Below, piece by piece: positions 15,852-24,479 of a DNA stretch of 64,000 bases. The notes beneath the pieces were generated by a model. That model was not told the DNA's origin. It saw nothing but the letters and a program-made list of their open reading frames with translations, and searched no databases. A program made the position numbers and the translations under genes. The stretch covers positions 100,630 to 164,629 of the forward strand of contig BOKO01000013.1 of NCBI GenBank assembly GCA_016861025.1, read 5' to 3'. Each line of letters starts with the position of its first letter. Positions within the stretch are counted from its first letter, which is position 1. This stretch comes from Chloroflexota bacterium. GTDB lineage: Bacteria; Chloroflexota; Anaerolineae; Caldilineales; Caldilineaceae.

Positions 15852-16768
15852 GGTCTTGGACTCCGGTTGTGGGCATCATGAACTACTGATGCCGACACCG
15901 CTATGCGCACCCGGCTCTCCACGAGGGCCACGGGTGCCGCGATGATGGCGTCGACGATGTCGATGTACGCGTTGGATGAATCGTCGGTATTCTGGCGGCC
16001 GGCCATGTCGACCACCCAATACCCGGACTCGTCTTCGGCAATCCATGCGACCGGCTGTTTTTCGCACTCGATCCGTATGGCGAGGTTCCCCCCATGCGAC
16101 TGCGGATCGAGTGCTATGGCCACTTCCATCCCGATCGTCCCGAATGCGGCGGCAGCCTGGGCAAGATGCTCTTCGGTAATCCTTCCTTCGGTAAGCCGCT
16201 CGCGCAACAGCCGCATCTCCTCGGCAGGAGAGCGGCCGCTTTCCAGACAGGAACGAAAGATTGCCTCGGCGACGTTCAGTATCTTGACCGCGTTGAATTC
16301 GCTGTTGCATCCAAGATGCCTGGCGGCAAGATCGGCAAACTGTGGGGCGCCTCGGACAAGATCCTGGAAGTCGTCAAGCGACCATGGTCCGGAGTCGTTT
16401 GGGGCTTCGAAGCATGGCAGTGACGAATCGAAGGCTGTCCAGTTCTCTTCCAGAACGTTGGCGTAGGCCGTCGGCGCATCCTCCTGCAGGATGTCGGGTG
16501 CGCTCGGCGGGATATTCTCGGGAGGTACCGCAACCACCCCGCCTTTCACGGCATTGAGTCCATTCAAATCCGCTACGTATTCCTCGGCCTGTGCCTTGCA
16601 GGACTTCTTGAAGTCGAACCAGTGGCGGCATGTGCCGTCCTGCAGTATTTCGTAGACGCCCCAGGCCTGCGGCCGAGGCACATCGGCCTCGCCGGAGATG
16701 GCGAACACCTCGCCGTCGGCCTTGTAGAAGCGCACGGGGCGAATTGCGTACATTCTTGGCTTGGTCAT
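15848..16768 (-). CDS. Accessory protein with WGVYEILQDGTCRHWFDF domain
   Basis: 306 residues; ATG 16766-16768 after GAAGG, ATGA overlap with the upstream stop. The first 70 residues (AWGVYEILQDGTCRHWFDF) form a small beta domain that recurs in plasmid and phage orphan proteins. A helical middle (FNAVKILNVAEAIFRSCLES...RLLRERLTEGRI) and a strand-rich end (ALDPQSHGGNLAIRIECEKQPVAWIAED) follow. Function unknown. Confidence 0.7.
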   Translation of the reverse strand: MTKPRMYAIRPVRFYKADGEVFAISGEADVPRPQAWGVYEILQDGTCRHWFDFKKSCKAQAEEYVADLNGLNAVKGGVVAVPPENIPPSAPDILQEDAPTAYANVLEENWTAFDSSLPCFEAPNDSGPWSLDDFQDLVRGAPQFADLAARHLGCNSEFNAVKILNVAEAIFRSCLESGRSPAEEMRLLRERLTEGRITEEHLAQAAAAFGTIGMEVAIALDPQSHGGNLAIRIECEKQPVAWIAEDESGYWVVDMAGRQNTDDSSNAYIDIVDAIIAAPVALVESRVRIAVSASVVHDAHNRSPRP

Positions 16769-17751
16769 GGCGCGGCCTTCCTTGATGAAACGCAAGGCTC
16801 TGGACGTTCGACCGCGCCGGCGGTGTCCTCCTGAAATTGAACACAGTTGAGGACTTCGCAGCCGGGATAGGCGTCTTCCGCCTGCTCGGCCGCATGATCG
16901 GCGTCTTCCGCCTGGCAGTCGAACACGATCTGGAACTTGTCGCCAGGCTCCTCGTGAAGCGTGACCCGATAGGGTTTGAGCTCCGACTTATCGCCGGGCG
17001 GCTCGATCATCTCGCCGTCTGCGTTATATATCTCGTCCAGCGTGTAGTGGACGATGTGCAGGCAGTCCTGCTTGGTGATTTTGGTGAAGGCCAGTTCCAC
17101 GCCGTCATCGCCATCAGGATCTTGCTTGGCAAACTCCTCAATGAGCGACAGCGGAATGTAGGCGAACTTGCCCACTCCTTGGTAATTGCCCCCCGTGTAA
17201 AGCGGGTCGTACTCCACCTTGATGTGCGGCACACGTTTGAAATCCAACTCGAATTTCGACTGGTAGCCGGATTGCTGGCCGAGGCGCCAGCCAAGCTCCC
17301 GCCCTTGGGCCCAATTGGCGTGCAGTTCCCTTGACATGTATTCAAGGTAGGACCGGTATTTCTCCGGATCGTCCGCGAAATTGCGGCCAGTGAGATTGTT
17401 GAAGATGACGGCGATGGAATCGCGATCGCCATACATGATCGGCTCGCCGTCGAGATAAAGCGCTGCCTCGTGCGCCTCGGCCCGGTCAAGCCAGCGCTGG
17501 GCATCGGTTCTGCTGGGGAAAGCGGGGTAGTCGTCGAAGACCGGGTCGCCGTCGCTGTCGGTTTTCCCGGTCGGGATCAGAAAGTGGTAGCGTCCCGCTT
17601 CGGTATAGAGAAGGCACTTGCCTTCGTCGAAGGCTTCGTGGGTGCTCCGGATCTTGCCTTGCCTGACAACGAAATGTTCCGGCCGGGTAGCCGGATCCAT
17701 GGGGACCGCCGCATGACGGCCGTACGGGATGCCGGAGATATTCGAGCGCAT
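16765..17751 (-). CDS. Orphan protein with FDCQAEDADHA C-terminal module
   Basis: 328 residues from ATG 17749-17751, one base after the upstream stop. The C-terminal segment (PYRVTLHEEPGDKFQIVFDCQAEDADHAAEQAEDAYPG) is closely related to the end of the protein at 1853-2491. The N-terminal portion has YHFLIPTGKTDSDGDPVFDDYPAFPS and helical LDRAEAHEAALYLD. The shared module suggests duplication and recombination within the element. No catalytic motif recognised. Confidence 0.7.
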   Translation of the reverse strand: MRSNISGIPYGRHAAVPMDPATRPEHFVVRQGKIRSTHEAFDEGKCLLYTEAGRYHFLIPTGKTDSDGDPVFDDYPAFPSRTDAQRWLDRAEAHEAALYLDGEPIMYGDRDSIAVIFNNLTGRNFADDPEKYRSYLEYMSRELHANWAQGRELGWRLGQQSGYQSKFELDFKRVPHIKVEYDPLYTGGNYQGVGKFAYIPLSLIEEFAKQDPDGDDGVELAFTKITKQDCLHIVHYTLDEIYNADGEMIEPPGDKSELKPYRVTLHEEPGDKFQIVFDCQAEDADHAAEQAEDAYPGCEVLNCVQFQEDTAGAVERPEPCVSSRKAAP

Positions 17752-17752
17752 G

Positions 17753-18136
17753 TCAGACCTCGAGCAACTGCCGCATGCAGACGAACCTGGCGCCCAGTTC
17801 GTCGGCCGCAACGCCGCCGTCGATAGGCTCGATATCGAGCGCCTCCTCGACCAGGTGGGCTTTCAACCTGGCGATATCGGAGTCGCCGCATCGCGAGAAT
17901 TCGATTTCGTCCAGGGCGGCGTCGAATTCGTCCCGGCTGTCCAGCACCTGCGCAAGCGTCGACGCCACGGCGACATCGGAGGCGGCCTTGCGGCACATCG
18001 CCATGACTTCCGGATCCGCGAAGCGCGTCCGCAACTCGAAGTCGTCCTGGCGGGAAAGGAAATTCTCGATCATCGCGTCGATCAGCTGGACCGGAATTTC
18101 GATTTTAGGAAGGGCGTCGGCAAGGGCGAAGGTCAT
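17753..18136 (-). CDS. Unknown helical protein
   Basis: 127 residues from ATG 18134-18136 with AAAGGACC upstream. Mostly helical and acidic (VQLIDAMIENFLSRQDDFELRTRF, DEFDAALDEIEFSRCGDSDIARLKAHLVEEAL). It lies between the glycine-zipper gene and the FDCQAED-module gene with almost no spacing. Function unknown. Confidence 0.65.
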   Translation of the reverse strand: MTFALADALPKIEIPVQLIDAMIENFLSRQDDFELRTRFADPEVMAMCRKAASDVAVASTLAQVLDSRDEFDAALDEIEFSRCGDSDIARLKAHLVEEALDIEPIDGGVAADELGARFVCMRQLLEV

Positions 18137-18153
18137 TTGAGGTCCTTTTCTTC

Positions 18154-18939
18154 TCAGAAGCGGGGCAAATGGCGGGCGTTGATGCGGTCGATATAAGACC
18201 CTGCCGCGGCGCGCACGTTGCCATAGGACTGCCGGTCGGACAGGCGCATGATGTCGTAGATGCGTTGCGCATCGTCGTTGATCGGGGCGAGGCTGTAGCC
18301 CGCGTCGGCCGCCTGGGAGTATGCGACTAGGTATTGGCGACCCAGGGAGTTCCGGTCGGAGATGGCCTGTCTGGTGAGCGCGGACAGCCTGCTCACCTCG
18401 TCCTGCAGGACGCGCATCTCACCCGGCCCAGCCAGGTTGAGATCGACCTGGCGCTCCGAGAGCAGGCGCTGGGCGGCCGACGCGGTGTCGTTCGCCATGA
18501 AAAAGCGCTGGGAGAGGTTCTTGAAGCCGGCAAGCCGGGCCGGATCCAGGGAGACGGGAGGGCCGCTGTGGGCCGGCCCGCCGTACTGAGGGTTGGCGGA
18601 ATATCCTCCCTGGAGAATCTGCTGCTGCGGATCGGGTTGCTGCTGCGCGCCGATGACGGCGCCCACGCCCGCCCCGAGAACTGTGGTGACGGTCCGGTTG
18701 GAGCCGGTCATCTTCCCGATGATGTTTCCGGCGGCGGCGCCGATCACGCCGCCGACAGTGGCGGCCTTGCCATTGACACCCTGATCCTGAGCCTGGGCCG
18801 GCCCGGCAACGAACCCGGTAGAGGCCGACAGGGCTATCGCGGCGGCCGCGGCCTTCATGCGTGGCGTGAGGAGATCTCCGACGCCCAGTCCATGCAGCTG
18901 GGAAAGTATCGATTCCTGGATGGCTTTCAGCGGCTTCAT
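18154..18939 (-). CDS. Exported glycine-zipper protein
   Basis: 261 residues. A long N-terminal region ends with a Sec-type signal (MKAAAAAIALSASTGFVAGPAQAQ). The mature start has a glycine-zipper stretch (TVGGVIGAAAGNIIGKMTGS...GAGVGAVIGAQQQ) typical of outer-membrane or envelope-anchored proteins. The C-terminal half is a coiled helical domain (FKNLSQRFFMANDTASAAQRLLSERQ). A TATAAT-containing promoter lies just upstream (about 18972-18980). A role in the envelope or in transfer is possible. Confidence 0.75.
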   Translation of the reverse strand: MKPLKAIQESILSQLHGLGVGDLLTPRMKAAAAAIALSASTGFVAGPAQAQDQGVNGKAATVGGVIGAAAGNIIGKMTGSNRTVTTVLGAGVGAVIGAQQQPDPQQQILQGGYSANPQYGGPAHSGPPVSLDPARLAGFKNLSQRFFMANDTASAAQRLLSERQVDLNLAGPGEMRVLQDEVSRLSALTRQAISDRNSLGRQYLVAYSQAADAGYSLAPINDDAQRIYDIMRLSDRQSYGNVRAAAGSYIDRINARHLPRF

Positions 18940-19026
18940 CGGACAGTCCTCCTTGGGCGCAATGATTCCGTATTATATCAAAAATACAGAATTTTGGCAG
19001 GGGGTCGCGGCGATCGGAGTGAGGCG

Positions 19027-20286
19027 TCAGCCGGAAACTTTCGGGGGGGATGCGCTGGACTGTTCGGACAGGCTGGCGCCGGACACGTATCCCTTGCCCG
19101 TGAGGGTGAAGCAGCTTTGCGCGATGACGGGGCGCATCGCCGCCCAAATCCTCGACGACGGGTCATCTGGCATGAAGTCCATCGCCGCCGCGGCGATTTC
19201 CTCGATGATGTGCCCAGGACGGTCTACGAGGCAATGTTTCGCTCCGAACAACGCGAGATCGTTTCTTGCAGGCCAGGCCTTCGTGGTGTTGAGCTTGAGA
19301 GCAAGGGTGTCCTTGGGGATGTAGCAGGTGGTGTTGACGACATCGTAGAGCGGAGAGAGACGGCAATCGTTCGATCCCGGATGGGTGTAGAGCATGCCGA
19401 AGTTCTTCAAGTGGGCGTCACCGTTTCTCACGAGAATGGAAAGCACGACGGAGCGGAAGAGTTCGCGCAGGGAATGGTTGCGAAATTGCGGCGAGCTGAA
19501 CAAGGATACCGCCTTGGCCACGTTCTCGTAGCTGCTGCTGTATTTCTCGTCGGCGCCTCGGTTCATGAGCGCGGTCATGTCCTCGAATCCGAGAAACTCG
19601 CCATCCCGAAGATCGAAACGGTTTACCACGAAAAGCCGCCGATTCTCGGAGAGCCAGAAGTCCGGGACCTCCATGCCGGCTTTCTTCGCGATCGACATGC
19701 AAAGAAACTCGTTCTCCGCAAGGTCAGGGTAATCCTCCCCTGACGATTTCACGATGACGCTTTTTGCCTTGATGGTGCTCTTCTCGACGACATCGGAGTC
19801 CGCGTCCTTGTTGCGGAGAAGCACCTTGGGCTGGATGCCCGAGACGCCGCTGGTGGCCGCGTATTTGTTCGACAGGTATTCAAACAGGTCTTCAGTGCCC
19901 TTCCACGCGAGGATTTCTCCCAGGCTTTCGCCATCGGCGACGGGATGGTTCTCGATGGCCGGCGGGGAGAAGGTGACACGGCCGATCATCGATGCTCCAG
20001 TTATCCCGAGCATCGCCATGTCGTCCATCTTCATGGTCTTGCCGAAATGATGCCGGATCCACAAATCGAGATAACCTTCCGGCAGGTTCTGACGAAAGAC
20101 TCCCGGGAGCACATTGCCGGCATAGCTTTGCGCCCGGATCGGCATGGTAAGGGAGACCGCGCATTCAGGCAGCTTCGTCCGGTAGAGAAAAACGTACTGG
20201 GATTCCCGCAGCAGATCGCCCGCCAGTCCTTGCGTCGTCGAAACGGCCAGGTGCTTCAGCTTATTGCTCGTCCCGGAAGGTTTCAT
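19027..20286 (-). CDS. hipA: HipA serine/threonine kinase toxin
   Basis: 419 residues. It has the HipA pattern: N-terminal barrel (VFLYRTKLPECAVSLTMP), P-loop-like TSGVSGIQPKVLL (about 145-156, with the serine that HipA autophosphorylates), catalytic loop VRNGDAHLKNF and metal-binding SPLYDVVNT. It overlaps the hipB gene by 26 bases, the usual antitoxin-toxin order. HipA toxins phosphorylate aminoacyl-tRNA synthetases such as GltX and cause growth arrest. All key residues are present, so the toxin is probably active and controlled by the upstream HipB. It is distinct from the HTH-fused HipA at 8981. Confidence 0.9.
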   Translation of the reverse strand: MKPSGTSNKLKHLAVSTTQGLAGDLLRESQYVFLYRTKLPECAVSLTMPIRAQSYAGNVLPGVFRQNLPEGYLDLWIRHHFGKTMKMDDMAMLGITGASMIGRVTFSPPAIENHPVADGESLGEILAWKGTEDLFEYLSNKYAATSGVSGIQPKVLLRNKDADSDVVEKSTIKAKSVIVKSSGEDYPDLAENEFLCMSIAKKAGMEVPDFWLSENRRLFVVNRFDLRDGEFLGFEDMTALMNRGADEKYSSSYENVAKAVSLFSSPQFRNHSLRELFRSVVLSILVRNGDAHLKNFGMLYTHPGSNDCRLSPLYDVVNTTCYIPKDTLALKLNTTKAWPARNDLALFGAKHCLVDRPGHIIEEIAAAAMDFMPDDPSSRIWAAMRPVIAQSCFTLTGKGYVSGASLSEQSSASPPKVSG

Positions 20287-20518
20287 TGAGTTCCTCGAGG
20301 GTTGGCGGCGCGCTCATCGGCCTCAGCGCGATCTCCAGTCCAAGCGTGGAGAGAATGCGAATCAGCCGGCGCAGCCCGATGTCGTGGCCAGTCTTGCCGC
20401 CTTCGAAACGCAAATACGACTCACGGCTGCCCCCGGACTGCTTTGCAAGCGCTTCCTGGGTCAGATCCAATTCCTTGCGGCGTGCCGCAACAGCATCGCG
20501 GATTTCGTTCAGATTCAT
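20261..20518 (-). CDS. hipB: HipB-type XRE antitoxin and repressor
   Basis: 85 residues from ATG 20516-20518. The helix-turn-helix (LDLTQEALAKQSGGSRESYLRFEGGK) is of the Cro/C1 (XRE) type. The C-terminus (LRPMSAPPTLEELNETFRDEQ) matches the extended tail of HipB-like proteins. The start codon is inside the left arm of an 18-bp perfect inverted repeat, so binding would block translation-proximal transcription. A TTG at 20536 in the same frame is a less likely start. Confidence 0.88.
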   Translation of the reverse strand: MNLNEIRDAVAARRKELDLTQEALAKQSGGSRESYLRFEGGKTGHDIGLRRLIRILSTLGLEIALRPMSAPPTLEELNETFRDEQ

Positions 20519-20577
20519 GTGACAAGTATTGCACAATCAAACAACCAAATCAAGCAAAAGTGCAATACTTGTCACAT
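20517..20577. promoter_or_regulatory. hipBA operator: perfect 18-bp inverted repeat
   Basis: Arms 20517-20534 and 20560-20577 are exact inverted copies (core TGACAAGTATTGCAC) separated by 25 bases. The left arm covers the hipB ATG and the right arm reaches the stop codon of the upstream gene. This is the expected place for HipB autoregulation. Confidence 0.85.
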
Positions 20578-21125
20578 TATGGGCGGGTGTGTTGGCGCTG
20601 CGGCGGTGGGTCTTCGGGCGGCTGGGCGGGTTTTCGGTATTCCCGAAGATCCTCGATTTTCTCGTTCCCGATTTGTTCGACGGCGCCCTCCTGCAGCCAT
20701 CGATTGAAGGTTCCCCATCTGACAATGGCTTCCGGTACGCCGTCGGCGTCGCCGACGACAAAGAACCGCCGCAGCGGATACATGCCGATACGGGCTATCG
20801 CGCCTTCGTCGAGTAGCTGAAGCGCTTTCCGCGCGTTGGCTGCCTCGCATTCGCTGAGGGCTTCGCGACCGGCCGGCGTGATGGCGACCTCTGGCCACAC
20901 GCCGCCGAGCTGGTTCGGCGTATAGCTCCCGGTGCGCACGGCGTATCCCTTGTCGATCATCGATTGCAGGCGTTCGCGGCCATAGCCGCCGTTTTCCCCG
21001 GCCGTGTCTCCCCATTGGTAGCCAGCTTTACCGTCGGGCGCGGCGGCGGCGTACGCAAGGTCAGCAAGGGCCAGATATTCGAAGATTCTCTTGTTGAAAG
21101 CCATGGTCTTCGTGTCCTCGCTCAC
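20577..21125 (-). CDS. Unknown protein upstream of hipBA
   Basis: 182 residues if the GTG at 21123-21125 (GTGA overlap with the upstream stop) is used; ATG 21102-21104 is an alternative. The N-terminal helix (KRIFEYLALADLAYAAAAPDG) leads into segments resembling a winged helix (LQSMIDKGYAVRTGSYTP...VAITPAGREALSECE). The C-terminus ends in a Pro-rich tail. Its stop codon is within the hipBA operator. Possibly a regulator; function not established. Confidence 0.65.
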   Translation of the reverse strand: MSEDTKTMAFNKRIFEYLALADLAYAAAAPDGKAGYQWGDTAGENGGYGRERLQSMIDKGYAVRTGSYTPNQLGGVWPEVAITPAGREALSECEAANARKALQLLDEGAIARIGMYPLRRFFVVGDADGVPEAIVRWGTFNRWLQEGAVEQIGNEKIEDLREYRKPAQPPEDPPPQRQHTRP

Positions 21126-21466
21126 GCTCTGGCGCGCGGCATGGAGTGATCGCCTCCATTGACATAGCCGTCGAGCATGGCAACCAGTTCATCCTGCTCG
21201 AACCTGTAGGCGGTGAGCACATTATGGTAGCCGTTGTGGCTGATCACCAGCATCTCGCAGCTGTCAGGAGCGATCTGGGTGAGGATGAGGAACTTCTCTG
21301 GGGATTCGGCCCAGACGAACGTCTCGCCCATTCCCCAGTGGCGCGAGCCGCGGGCCTTTTCCGAAAGCGCTTCAAGGGACGGATAGTGCGCAATCTGCCC
21401 GGGACCCGCCTTCGCATCCTGATCGGCAAGGATTCGCGAGATCGTTTCATACGACAGTTCCAACAT
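21122..21466 (-). CDS. Unknown 114-residue protein
   Basis: It starts MLELSYETISRILADQ at 21466. An alpha/beta pattern is visible (ETFVWAESPEKFLILTQIAPDSCEMLVISHNGYHNVLTAYRF) with a C-terminal helix. The stop overlaps the next start (GTGA). No family recognised. Confidence 0.65.
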   Translation of the reverse strand: MLELSYETISRILADQDAKAGPGQIAHYPSLEALSEKARGSRHWGMGETFVWAESPEKFLILTQIAPDSCEMLVISHNGYHNVLTAYRFEQDELVAMLDGYVNGGDHSMPRARA

Positions 21467-21484
21467 TTCCGTCCCCTGTGATGT

Positions 21485-21706
21485 TTACGGCCGCGGAGGC
21501 GCGGGTTGATTCTGGCGGGCGATATGCCGGTAACCGTTGGCGATGAGCTTGCCGATCGGCTCGGTGATCACGACGCCGTTGGCGCCGCGCAGAACGACGC
21601 TCCCGCCGTTTCTGGACAGGATCTCGAAGCGGCGTTCTCCCTTGGCGAAGAAATCGCCCTTTTCGGGTCCCGGAGATTCCAGGTCTGTTGCTTCGACGGC
21701 ATTCAT
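21485..21706 (-). CDS. Small unknown beta-rich protein
   Basis: 73 residues. Short strands (RRFEILSRNGGSVVLRGANGVVITEPIGKLIANGYRHIA) suggest a tiny beta-barrel-like or SH3-like fold. The start overlaps the upstream stop by four bases. Function unknown. Confidence 0.6.
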   Translation of the reverse strand: MNAVEATDLESPGPEKGDFFAKGERRFEILSRNGGSVVLRGANGVVITEPIGKLIANGYRHIARQNQPAPPRP

Positions 21707-22509
21707 GATTTGCTCCTGATAGGGGACTTCTTTTGAGCGCGGTCCGGCAGCCTGAATTGTGCGGAAACGCCGGTAAGTTCATCGATGGAAAAGTCAGTCC
21801 CGATTGCGAGTTCCTCGCCTTTATCGGGTTCGTACTCGCAATGGAGGATCGCTACAGCTTCATCTTCGTTCGGCACCTCCTTTGCCCACGCCAAATAGGT
21901 GCTGGCGCCATATTCATGGCGGTGGGTGACAGAATAGGGCACGAGTCCGTCGATGGATTGCGCTAGAGTCAGCAGTTCGGCTGCCGATCTTCGCAGGGCG
22001 AGAGCGTTGCCAATGGGGTCGGAAACGGGGTCGCCAATCGGGCGAGCGAGAATTGCCTTGACGGCCTTCATCTCAGTCTCGCCCAGGCAATTCTCGAGGG
22101 ACTTCATCGCCGCCATTCCCGCTTCCGTTCGGGCCAGTGTCTCGATGAGCTCCTCCGAAGGACCGAACCGGATGCGCTCGATGGCATTTTCCAGATCGGC
22201 AGTATCAAAGTTTTTCAGGATGAAGCTCGCGGCTTCATCGACCAACGGCGCAAGATTCTGTGCAGTCTTGCCGATGGAATCACGGTATCGGCCGGTGACA
22301 TCGCCGCAGGTATAGATGTAGAGATTTTTGCGCCCTTCTCCCGCCGGCTCGATCTCGAAGATGATTCTGCTGTGGTTGTGGTTGCCCAGAACCCCGTCTC
22401 GCTTCAGTCCGAAATATTCCGCAAGGGGCCAGACCGCCTCGGCGACCTGATCTTCCGTTGTATCGGCCTTCAGGCGGACCGTCGTCGTAAGCGAGTGATC
22501 GAAGCTCAT
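21703..22509 (-). CDS. Unknown 268-residue protein
   Basis: ATG 22507-22509 with GGAGAA upstream fixes the start; the open frame further upstream is a shadow. The first domain (VRLKADTTEDQVAEAVWPLAEYFGL...HSRIIFEIEPAGEGRKNLYIYTCGDVTGRY) is alpha/beta. The centre is helical (ETLARTEAGMAAMKSLENCLGETEMKAVKAIL). The C-terminus has acidic strands. No recognised family. Confidence 0.65.
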   Translation of the reverse strand: MSFDHSLTTTVRLKADTTEDQVAEAVWPLAEYFGLKRDGVLGNHNHSRIIFEIEPAGEGRKNLYIYTCGDVTGRYRDSIGKTAQNLAPLVDEAASFILKNFDTADLENAIERIRFGPSEELIETLARTEAGMAAMKSLENCLGETEMKAVKAILARPIGDPVSDPIGNALALRRSAAELLTLAQSIDGLVPYSVTHRHEYGASTYLAWAKEVPNEDEAVAILHCEYEPDKGEELAIGTDFSIDELTGVSAQFRLPDRAQKKSPIRSKS

Positions 22510-22537
22510 GTGGGTTCTCCGAATGGCGTTGCCGTGT

Positions 22538-22792
22538 CTATTTAATGCGTTGCGGCGGGGTGGCGGGCTTTCTGTCCTCGAAGAGCTGATCGGCGACGCA
22601 CTCGTCCCTTGAGTTGCGCACCTCGGCCTTGTAGGTGCCCATCGCGTCGTGCGTGGTCTCACCCGCGCGGGCGTACTGGTCGCTCAAAAGGTAGGCCATT
22701 TCGGAAGAGGCCTCCTTGAGGGATTCGGCGGAACGCTCTCCGATCTCGTATCCGTCCCTGTCCAGCAACACGACGCGATATTTCGAATCCAT
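22538..22792 (-). CDS. Small unknown protein
   Basis: 84 residues from ATG 22790-22792. MDSKYRVVLLDRDGYEIGERSAESLKEASSEMAYLLSDQYARAGE reads as strand-strand-helix. The C-terminus has KAEVRNSRDECVADQLFEDRK. The fold resembles small two-strand, one-helix accessory proteins of plasmids. Function unknown. Confidence 0.65.
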   Translation of the reverse strand: MDSKYRVVLLDRDGYEIGERSAESLKEASSEMAYLLSDQYARAGETTHDAMGTYKAEVRNSRDECVADQLFEDRKPATPPQRIK

Positions 22793-22794
22793 TT

Positions 22795-22983
22795 TCACGC
22801 ACCGCTTATCGGAAACAGCCTGGCCTCGCCAACATGGGTTACGGGCCCGTTCGTGTCGAGCGGCCTGATGCTGCGCCAGAATGTCCCGGTACGGACTACC
22901 TCGCCAATGAAGCGTTCCGCGCGCTTGGTGCTGACTTCCACGAGAGGCGATCGGGGTTGGCCAGCCGGAATTGCCGGGGTCAT
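22795..22983 (-). CDS. Very small unknown protein
   Basis: 62 residues from ATG 22981-22983 in an ATGA overlap with the upstream gene. Strand-helix-strand pattern (SPLVEVSTKRAERFIGEVVRTGTFWRSIRPLD). It ends two bases before the next start, so it is embedded in a tight operon. Function unknown. Confidence 0.6.
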   Translation of the reverse strand: MTPAIPAGQPRSPLVEVSTKRAERFIGEVVRTGTFWRSIRPLDTNGPVTHVGEARLFPISGA

Positions 22984-23738
22984 GGCTTGGCTCCATGGTT
23001 TCCCCTGGAGGATTCCGGACCGGGTTTCTCCTCGAGGTAATGCTGATAGGACAGATCCAGCGCCTGATGAAAATCGATGTCGTGGTGATCGGCAAAATGG
23101 CGCAGGTCGGCCAGGATGCAAGCCAGATCCAGATGGCTCGGCTCATCCGGCGCGTTCTCTTCGCTGGTCATCTGATGGTAGGCGTGCAAGAGATTCGTTG
23201 CGCGTGCCACCCGGTAGGCGCTCATCTCCTTGGATGCGTCCGCGGCCCCCTCCGGGAAGGGCGGCATCTTCAACGGCACGTCGAATATGACGGTTTCGGC
23301 TTCCTGCTTGGTTGTCCGGAAAGTCCGGACTTCGCGCATGAATCGGCATTTTTCCTCCTCCGAACCCTCGTCGCACAGATGATAGGGGCCGGCGTATCCC
23401 ATCTGACGCGCCACGGCGAAACCGCTGCAGACGGCGGCGATGAGTTCTTGAAGGGCGGGATTGTCGGTGAACAGCTCTTCTTCGCCGATTACCAATTCGG
23501 CGCCGTCATCGAACCGTCCCTTGAAATACGGAAGCGATTCCTCGTCGAAATCCTTGTTCGGTTCGATGAAGAGACCGACGATTTCGACGACCTGATCGGC
23601 GTGGGCATGGTATAGCGCCGTTTCGACATCGTGACTTTGGTAGGAGGTGGAAAAACGCTCCACCCTCATTCCGCGGGTTGCTGCCGTGGCTGCTTCGATT
23701 CTCGCGCGCCATGGGGACAGGATTTCCTCTTTATGCAT
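22980..23738 (-). CDS. Unknown 252-residue protein
   Basis: ATG 23736-23738 follows GAGGGAAG. The protein is acidic. The middle part (DDGAELVIGEEELFTDNPALQELIAAVCSGFAVARQMGYAGPYHLCDEG) and the C-terminal helices (LDLACILADLRHFADHHDIDFHQALDLSYQHYLEE) suggest a soluble helical protein. The last segment resembles a conserved C-terminal module of plasmid orphan proteins. No known activity. Confidence 0.65.
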   Translation of the reverse strand: MHKEEILSPWRARIEAATAATRGMRVERFSTSYQSHDVETALYHAHADQVVEIVGLFIEPNKDFDEESLPYFKGRFDDGAELVIGEEELFTDNPALQELIAAVCSGFAVARQMGYAGPYHLCDEGSEEEKCRFMREVRTFRTTKQEAETVIFDVPLKMPPFPEGAADASKEMSAYRVARATNLLHAYHQMTSEENAPDEPSHLDLACILADLRHFADHHDIDFHQALDLSYQHYLEEKPGPESSRGNHGAKP

Positions 23739-23757
23739 CGCTTCCCTCTTAATGAAA

Positions 23758-24390
23758 CTACGGCCTGAATCCACGGCCATGAGACGAGCACACCTGGGTT
23801 TCGCCTTCTTCGTCCCGGTTTTCCATGCGCTCCCGCATTTCGGAAATGAAGTCGGCAGGCTCCATCAAGCCGTAACGCGCAAGCCGGAGGGGGATTTCCT
23901 CCGGGGACAGCTGCCCTTCCTCGATCCGCTCCAGCATGAACGCCGATAGCCGATCCTCGGATAGGGGTTCGGGCCGCTCGACCGCGACCACTTCATGGGA
24001 GATGACCTCGGCCGGCGTGTCCTGCGTGAGATCGCCGTTGCCATAGGCTCTCGCGACCATGTTCTGCAGCCGCGTCATCATGTCCGACGCCGGCTCGCCG
24101 TTCAGGTCGTAGTCGATGTCGAGGGTGAGACGAATGCGGCAGACGGGCCGGCCGGCCGACAGTTCGGATGCGAGCGCCACGGGGGCGTGTTCGTAGAGTT
24201 CGCCGGAGGGTTTTTTGAGCGAAACCAGGTCCGACCCTGACGTGATGACGCCGTTTTCGATTTTGAGGATCCTGTAGGCGCCGGAAGCTTCACCTCGGTT
24301 CGGATCTGTCCACCAGACTTCGTCGTCCGGACCGAGGCTGCGCAGCCAGGTCTCACGCGATGGATCGGCATGTCGGCTGTGAATCGGCAT
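23758..24390 (-). CDS. Accessory protein with RLARYGLMEPADFISEM C-terminal domain
   Basis: 210 residues. The N-terminus (WLRSLGPDDEVWWTDPNRGEASGAYRILKIENG) looks like a small beta domain with bound Trp residues. A strand-rich middle follows (VCRIRLTLDIDYDLNGEPA). The C-terminal helices (DRLSAFMLERIEEGQLSPEEIPLRLARYGLMEPADF) form a module found in other mobile-element proteins. A TATAAT box lies about 30 bases upstream. Function unknown. Confidence 0.65.
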   Translation of the reverse strand: MPIHSRHADPSRETWLRSLGPDDEVWWTDPNRGEASGAYRILKIENGVITSGSDLVSLKKPSGELYEHAPVALASELSAGRPVCRIRLTLDIDYDLNGEPASDMMTRLQNMVARAYGNGDLTQDTPAEVISHEVVAVERPEPLSEDRLSAFMLERIEEGQLSPEEIPLRLARYGLMEPADFISEMRERMENRDEEGETQVCSSHGRGFRP

Positions 24391-24454
24391 AGGGCACTCC
24401 CTGCAAAGTCCGTATTGTTGATATTATACAGACAGAGCCAAGCGAAGACAATAC

Positions 24455-24477
24455 GGCCGTCCTCATGAAGGATGGCC
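24455..24477. terminator. Imperfect stem-loop after the 24480-25124 gene
   Basis: A 9-bp stem with one mismatch (GGCCATCCT...AGGACGGCC on the minus strand) sits just after the stop at 24480. No U tract follows, so termination is possible rather than certain. Confidence 0.35.
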
Positions 24478-24479
24478 GG

